Origin: Solea solea
Taxonomy: Eukaryota; Chordata; Actinopteri; Pleuronectiformes; Soleidae
Assembly: GCF_958295425.1 (NCBI RefSeq)
Contig: NC_081142.1
Span: forward strand, 24,712,469 to 24,776,468
Length of the DNA stretch: 64,000 nucleotides
Direction: 5' to 3'
Part shown: positions 57,947 through 64,000 of the stretch, piece by piece
How positions within the stretch are numbered: the stretch's first letter is position 1
Layout: every line of letters begins with the position of its first letter
Made by a program: the position numbers and the translations under genes
Notes under the pieces: generated by a model
The model's input: only the letters and a program-made list of their open reading frames with translations
Told to the model about the DNA's origin: nothing
Database searches by the model: none

Positions 57947-58100
57947 CTCCGTCTTCTCTCGCTTTAACGCTCTTTTCTCTCCGTCTTCTCTCGCTGTAAC
58001 GCTCTTTTCTCTGTCTTCTCTCTCTGTAACAGTCTTTTCTCTGTCTTCTCTCGCTGTAACGCTCTTTTCTCTCCGTCTTCTCTCACTGTAACGCTCAACC
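57947..58100. repeat. 32-bp minisatellite
   Basis: Four to five units of GCTCTTTTCTCTCCGTCTTC plus TCTCGCTGTAAC. Confidence 0.93.
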
Positions 58101-58129
58101 AGTACCGTAAAGTCTAGAGAAGCTGCAGT

Positions 58130-58520
58130 TTTGATTCGCGATTTTTGTCGCCATGGTTACTCAAAAGTCTTATATAGGTCATAGCATTCGGCCATTCCCG
58201 ATCAAGCCGCACATTTTGATAGTGTGGGGGTTTTCTCAAAAAATTAAAATGTGGATTGAACCTATAAAACTTGAAGTATTTAGACAAAGTGTTATCTTGG
58301 TGGAATCACCCTTTAAAACACCAAGTTTTAAAGGAGAGCGAGAGAGAGAGGGAGATTCACAAGCCCCTCCGTTTCCCATTCATGTGTATGTGGAAATTAT
58401 TCGCAGTTTTCTTGCGATTTTTGTCGTCATGGTAAATCAAAACGCTTATAAAAGTCAAAGCACACAATTCCCAATCAAGCCGCATGTTTTGATATAACAT
58501 GTCTCAAAACTGTGGAAGGA
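58130..58520 (+). repeat. dispersed repeat family B, copies 3 and 4, right bracket of the array
   Basis: A partial copy (58130-58240, GTCGCCATGGTTACTCAAAA) is followed by the two-module copy 58250-58520 matching 56230-56500. Confidence 0.83.
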
Positions 58521-59117
58521 GTTATACGGCAAACTTTTGGGAGGAAGAGGAATATCCAGCGGAATAAACGCAGTACGATTACAAGAGATGCTTCTGACTA
58601 GTATGCCTTGCAGCAGCAGGCACCAATGACTGTTAAACTCTAGTTTATTGATCGCTGATCACTGAGCCACATCCACTCGCTGTTTTCATCATTGATTATT
58701 TGTTTACATGGATTTTCTGGATATTTCACCTCAGCTCTCTCTCTCTCTGTGTCTCCCCCCAACTGTCAAGTCTCATCCTGCACTTTAACACCCCAACACA
58801 CAACACACACACACACACACACACACTCTGTGAGATGAGACCCTCAGGATCATTGAAGGCAACACAATAACCCCCATCCCCCACTCACTCACTACAGATA
58901 ATGGAATTTCACAGAGGTCACACAAGTGAGTGCAGGGTCAGCACGAAAAGAAAAGAAAAGAAAAGAGGAATAAAGTCTGAGCCTGACGTTCAAACTTTAC
59001 TGAAAGAAAAAAGAAACACTTCAAAGAGGTAAAAACATGTATATTTTATGACAGAGGAAAGTTTTTCATTCACTTGAAAGGTTTTTTAGGCTCTGTTTAA
59101 ATTCATGATTTAGATCT
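58521..59117. other. non-coding with small microsatellites
   Basis: CA run at 58800-58826 and AAAAG run at 58949-58966. No gene. Confidence 0.45.
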
Positions 59118-59745
59118 TTTTTCTCCCACTCACTCTCCCACACCAAAGTCCATCACTAAGTTCTAATGTCTTATTTTGCAAGTTAGGCTTTTGAAAGGGG
59201 CTGCACGGTTGGTGTAGTGGTTAGCGCTCTTCCCTTTACAGCAAGAAGACCCAGGTTTGAGCCCCGGTTGGAACAAGGACCTTTCTGCATGGAGTTTGCA
59301 TGTTCTCTCTGTGCGTGCATGTGTTTTCTCTGGGTTCTCTGGCTTCCTCCCACAGTCCAAAAACATGCAATATGGGGATTAGGTCAATTGGACACCCTAA
59401 ATTGAGTGTGTGTCCCTGTGATGGACTGGCGAACTGCCCAGGGTGTACTCTGCCTATTGCCCTATTGCCCAACTGAGATTGGCACAGCACCCCCCGCGAC
59501 CCTCTGGTGGAGGATAAAGAGGTAGATGATGGATGAGTGGAGGCTTCTGAAATCCGTTGTTCAGATTGACCTCAGTTACATAAAGTGACCACACGAGGCA
59601 GCTCCTGTGTCTCTGTGAGCTAAAATCACTGATTTTCTCTATGGACTTTGGTGTGGGAGAGTGAGTGGTTTACAAACTTCAGTTTCCTGTTGGAAAAGTC
59701 TGTTTAACAGTGAGAAAAAGATGTGAACATGTGACGTAGATCACT
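59118..59745 (-). mobile_element. family-A fold-back repeat split by a SINE
   Basis: The left piece (59118-59196: CTCTCCCACACCAAAGTCCA, then TCACTAAGTTCTAATGTCTT) and right piece (59541-59745: GAAATCCGTTGTTCAGATTG to AACATGTGACGTAGA) join in the order of the intact intron-5 copy. The SINE at 59197-59540 lies between. Confidence 0.88.
59197..59540 (+). mobile_element. tRNA-derived SINE, copy 3, nested
   Basis: GGGGCTGCACGGTTGGTGTA, box B GGTTTGAGCCCCGG, GGAGTTTGCATGTTCTC, TGGACTGGCGAACTGCCCAG and the GGAGGATAAAGAGGTAGATG tail. AGGCTTTTGAAA (59185-59196) and AGGCTTCTGAAA (59541-59552) form a 12-bp target duplication with one mismatch. Confidence 0.9.
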
Positions 59746-60029
59746 CCGTGTGGTGAGTTTGTGTCACTACTGTTGTAATTCCAAGACAATTGAATTGTTT
59801 TCCACTTCCTGGAAAAGCATTTGTTCCAGTGGAAAATTCCAGCATCAGGAATGTTCTCAATTAAAGCTCCTGCAGCGTGAAATTCAAAACCCACCCCACA
59901 GTGACTCAGCACTTTTTTATGCAGTGAACTGACATAATGAAAGTACTGCATGAGTGAATGAACGAGTGAATGAATGAAATGTTTCCTCATGTTCATGAAA
60001 GTCTGAGCCAAGCACATTAATATGATTTT

Positions 60030-60854
60030 CTCTGGACATATTTATTTGATTTTAGTTTCGTCAGACCACAGGACATGTCTTCAAAAATGGAGGTCTTTGT
60101 CCCTGTGTACATTTGCAAACTGTAATCTGGCTTTTTTATGTTTCTTTTGGAGTAATGGCTTCTTCCTGGCAGAGTGGCCTTTCAGCCCATGTGGGTACAG
60201 TACTCGTTTCACTGTGGATAATGACACACTCTTACCAGCTTCAGGCAGCATCTTCACAATGTCTTTTGGGTTGATGTGCACATTTCGGACCAAAGCACGT
60301 TCATCTCTGGGACACAGAACCTGTCTCCTTCCTGATCGTTATGGTGGCTGGACATTCCCATAGTGTTTATACTTGCGTGTAATTGTTTGAACAGATGAAC
60401 GTGGCACCTTCAGGCATCTGGAAATTGCACCCAAGGATGAACCAGACTTGTGCTAGTCCACAATTCTCTTCCTGATATCTTGGCTGATTTCTTTTGACTT
60501 TACACAAAGAAGCCGTGTGTTTCAGGTGTGCCTTAAAATACATCCACAGGTGTGTCTCTAATTAACTCTAATGTTGTCAATAAACCTATCAGAAGCTTCC
60601 AAAGACTTCATTTGGGCTTTCCCAAATTGTTTAAAGGCATAATAATCTTAGTGTATGTAAACTTCGACTTTGAAGTAAGTAATAAAAAATTGTCTAAAAA
60701 AATCCTCCTCTCATTATTCTGGCATTTAGCAAATAGAAATAATTTTGGTAATCCTAACAGACCTAAAACAGGAAAAGTGTTTGTCTGATTTCATGTCAGA
60801 CAGTGAGAAAATGTGTCTTTTTATATAGTCTATTTAAACTTCTGGTTTCAACTG
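60030..60854 (-). pseudogene. Tc1-like transposon, 5' half with broken transposase
   Basis: Minus-strand translation gives the N-terminal half of a Tc1 transposase: KEISQDIRKRIVD, SSLGAISRCLKVPRSSVQTI, KYKHYGNVQPP, RALVRNVHINP, TVKRVLYPHGLKGHSARKKP, RLQFANVH and SDETKIK, that is both helix-turn-helix motifs and the first catalytic Asp. In-frame stops occur at 60453-60455 (TAG) and 60339-60341 (TAA), and a TAA follows SDETKIK where the truncation occurs. The rest of the DDE domain and the other end are absent. The right end has the IR/DR layout: AAACTTCTGGTTTCAACTG (to 60854, then TA) and an internal related repeat GTATGTAAACTTCGACTTTG near 60653-60672. Confidence 0.88.
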
Positions 60855-61547
60855 TATATATATATATACACATAATGATATCACATGTTTCCTCGTTCTT
60901 TTCAGCTGTGTTTAGTTGGAGCTCTGTAACTTTAGACTTTAGAGGAAAAATGTAAAAAAAGCAACACTTTTTTCCAATGATATATATTTATTGTAAATGT
61001 GTAAATACTGTATGTATATATGTATATGTATATATATGTATGTATATATATATGAGTCTCTCATTTATATATATATGTGTGTGTGTGTATGTACAATTAA
61101 TTTATGTCACATTGAAAATGTTTTATTTAATTTTATTCATAATTTCAGATCAACATGTTTTGATGTGACGTGACCACAGCTGTGTGTGGGATTTAGTGAC
61201 ACCTACTGGTGAAAATGGTCATTACAACCATCTAACCAAGTGTCATCCTCACGTCAGACACTGCAGAACATATATTTCAGAATATAATCTCAGTATTCTG
61301 AATTCTGTTTTCTCAAAATGTAATCTGAGTTCTGAAAAATTCTAAAATTGAATGCAATAAATCTGACTTTTTCCTTTAAATTTTAATCTCTGAATTCTTT
61401 TTTCTTTTCTCTGAGTTTAATCTCAGTATTTTGACTTTTTTTTCCTCTGAAATTTTCTCTGTAATCTCAGATCATTTTTTGTTATTATTTTAGATTTTCT
61501 ATTTTCTTTTCTTTATTTTTGTAATTTTTGTCAGGCTGAGTTTTAAG

Positions 61548-61592
<45 letters not shown>

Positions 61593-61735
61593 TGTGTGGG
61601 AAAGTGTGAGGAACTAAATCTCCACAGGGATAACAACTTGATCTGTGAACACATTCAGGTGATTTTCTGTCTTTAATCAAGTGTCCAGTTTCACTGTTTG
61701 CTCATGGGAAAGTGAAGTGAGTTAAGACGGGGACA
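60855..61735. other. non-coding with TA and TG microsatellites
   Basis: TA run following the Tc1 end (60855-60870), TA/TG mixture at 61005-61090 and about 19 TG units at 61553-61591. No gene. Confidence 0.5.
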
Positions 61736-62410
61736 GAGGACAGAAACAGACGAGGACAGAAGACAGAGCACAGACGAGGACAGACAAGGACAGAAACAGA
61801 TGAGGACAGAGACAGACGAAGACAGAGCACAGATGAGGACAGAGACAGACGAGGACAGACCACAGACGTGGACAGACCACAGACTAGGACAGAGACAGAC
61901 GAGGACAGAAACAGACGAGAACAGAAACAGACAAGGACAGAGCATAGACGAGGACAGAGCACAGACTAGGACAGAGCACAGACGAGGACAGAGACAGACG
62001 AGGACAGACCACAGACTAGGACAGAGACAGATGAGGACAGAAACAGACAAGGACAGAAACAGACAAGGACAGAGACAGACAAGGACAGACCACAGATGAG
62101 GACAGAGACAGACGAGGACAGAGACAGACGAGGACAGAGCACAGACTAGGACATAGACAGACGAGGACAGAGACAGACAAGGACAGAGACAGACGAGGAC
62201 AGAAACAGACGAGGACAGAGCACAGACTAGGACAGAGACAGACGAGGACAGAGACAGACCACAGACGAGGACAGAGACAGACCACAGACGAGGACAGAAA
62301 CAGACGAGGACAGAGCACAGACTAGGACAGAGACAGACCACAGACGAGGACAGAGACAGACGAGGACAGAGGACAGAAGACAGACGAGGACAAAAGACAG
62401 AGCACAGAGC
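61736..62410. repeat. 11-12-bp minisatellite, GACGAGGACAGA
   Basis: About 675 bp of GAGGACAGA, GACAGAC and CACAGAC units in combinations. The plus strand is purine- and C-rich with T only in occasional CTAGG and GATGAGG units. A 241-residue minus frame of Cys-Pro-Arg-Leu-Ser-Val repeats is an artefact. Confidence 0.97.
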
Positions 62411-62477
62411 ATGCATTTAATTATTGTCCTCACGAGAAAGACTCAATGACTTAAGTACATGCAGACGCTTCACAGTG

Positions 62478-62512
<35 letters not shown>

Positions 62513-63384
62513 TGTCAGGAGAAATCAATCTGTCTGCTTTATATAACCTGAATTCACTCGTCACTAAAACTGAGCGTGTAAACGTGGACGACGACAAAAA
62601 AAATGACCAAAAACGATGAAAATCTGCAAAAGAAAACAAATGAAAGACTTTATTAGGTACACCTCATATTCTACCGTTTAATCATTTTTATTAATACAAA
62701 TCTTCTTTTTAATATATATTTGAATGTTTGGATGCTTGAATGGGGACATCTACCCATCACAGAAAATTCAGACTGATCCATCAAAAACAAACAAAGTTAC
62801 AGATAAACCCACACCGATGAAAACATAACCCAAGGAGGCGGAGCTAATTGAATAAAACGCTCCAGTGCTCTTCCACTGAATGATTGTGAAATAATTTTTT
62901 CTTGAAGTGTGACTTGTTTACCTCACAGATCCAGAACATTGTGTCCTCAAAACCAAACATTCACACATTTAAAAACCTCATGTAAAATGTTTCAAACCTC
63001 CAGCAGCACTAACAGCAATAATCACCACCAAAATGACATTATTTCTTAGATTGTGTCTTTATTCATGTTCATTTTTTTGAGTCCCAACAACACACACAGA
63101 GATAAATCGTGCCAGGAAAAACAAAACCTTTATAAAAAAGAAAACAGAGTTAAACCAAACCAAGTGTTTTCTCAGAAAAATCCATGTTCTTCTTTTTCAA
63201 AAGTCAAATTAAGAACATTGTGTTCACAGAAAGAAAACAATCACATCTCCTTTGTGAAGCTGCTCTTAATCAGACACAGAGATTTACCACAACCACAATA
63301 ATCTCTGCAAACAATAACTGGTGCACAGCGACACCTTCAGGCCAAAGTCAGGATAAACACATGGAATCTAAAACTAGAACACCG
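62411..63384. other. non-coding, nothing certain
   Basis: CA run at 62479-62511. TTTATTAGGTACACCT at 62650-62665 matches 7912-7927. No gene. Confidence 0.45.
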
Positions 63385-64000
63385 TCGTGGTGGTAGTAGT
63401 AGAAGTAGTAAAAGAAGTAGTAGTATTAGTAAAAGTAGTAAAAGTAGTAGTGGTAGTGGTAATAGTAGTAGTAGTAGTAGTAGTAGTAGTAATAGTAGTA
63501 GTAGTAGTAATAGTAGTAGTAGTAGAAGTAGTAAAAGTAGCAGTAGTAGTAGTAGTAAAAGTAGAAGTAGTAGTAGTAGAAGTAGTAAAAGTAGTAGTAG
63601 TAGTGGTAAAAGTAGTAGTAGTAGTGGTAGTAGTAGTAGTAAAAGTAGTAGTAGATGTAGAAGTAGTAAAAGTAGTAGTAGTAGAAGTAGTAAAAGTAGT
63701 AGTGGTAGTAGTAGTGCTAGTAGTAGTAGTAGTAGTAGTGGAAGGGGTAGTAGTAGAAGTAGTATTAGTAGTAGTAAAAGTAGTAGTGGTAGTAGTAGTA
63801 GTAGAATTAGTAGCAGTAGTAGTAAACGTAGTAGTAGTAAAGGTAGCAGTGGTAGTTGTAGTAGTAGTAATAATAGCAGTAGTAGTAGTAGTAATAGTAG
63901 TAGAAGTAGTAAAAGTAGCAGTAGTAGTAGTAGTAGTAAAAGTAGTAGTAGTAGTAGTAGAAATAGTAAAAGTAGTTGTAGTAGTAGTAGTAGAAGTAGT
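63385..64000. repeat. GTA/AGT trinucleotide array, truncated by the window end
   Basis: More than 600 bp of AGTAGTAGT with AAAAGT and GGTAGT interruptions, still continuing at the last base. Confidence 0.97.

Noticed and set aside
10725..59745. CRISPR-like array from the repeated family-A sequence
   Set aside because: Copies are kilobases apart, in both orientations and several hundred bp long; this is eukaryotic interspersed repeat DNA.
61691..62416. 241-residue minus-strand frame rich in Cys-Pro-Arg-Leu-Ser-Val
   Set aside because: Product of the 11-12-bp minisatellite; overlapping frames are also open.

Overview
The window is nuclear DNA of a ray-finned (teleost) fish. The evidence is one intron-containing vertebrate gene, fish-type Tc1 and hAT transposon remnants, a tRNA-derived SINE, abundant CA/GT microsatellites and AT-rich gene-poor sequence. 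Only one functional protein-coding gene can be supported: a complete glutamine synthetase gene (glul) on the + strand at about 39.1-45.5 kb. Almost all other long open frames are translations of simple or tandem repeats.

Layout. 0-9.9 kb: AT-rich non-coding DNA with a broken hAT transposase (minus strand, about 0.86-1.25 kb) and a 1.14-kb element with 32-bp terminal inverted repeats (5348-6487). 9.9-36 kb: a gene desert. Short, non-repetitive, TAAT-rich blocks that may be conserved regulatory elements (about 10.0, 11.5, 13.9, 17.4, 22.0, 23.4, 30.5, 33.5 and 35.3 kb) alternate with minisatellites (10.97, 20.7, 26.9, 27.6, 31.0, 32.1 kb), a Tc1-type miniature element (12.03-12.52 kb) and copies of a palindromic repeat called family A here. 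36-39 kb: a SINE with a perfect 14-bp target duplication, AT-rich DNA and the glul promoter (two CRE palindromes, GC box, CCAAT, TATA). 39.1-45.5 kb: glul, with six coding exons and a non-coding first exon. Family-A repeats sit in introns 1 and 5 and in the 3' UTR. 45.6-55 kb: non-coding DNA with a second SINE, an LTR-like tail and a local duplication, one copy of which carries an 850-bp TTAA-flanked element. 55.5-58.1 kb: three tandem arrays, the largest bracketed by direct copies of a dispersed repeat. 59-61 kb: a family-A repeat split by a third SINE, then a broken Tc1 transposase. 61.7-64 kb: an 11-12-bp minisatellite and a trinucleotide array running off the window.

glul encodes 373 residues, the usual vertebrate length, and all metal- and ATP-binding residues I could check are present. 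It would make glutamine from glutamate, ammonia and ATP. Family A, seen in at least 11 copies, appears to be a non-autonomous fold-back transposon. In the glul 3' UTR it would form a long hairpin in the mRNA. No operon-like or defence-like system is visible. The most unusual material is the density of palindromic and tandem repeats around a single housekeeping gene.
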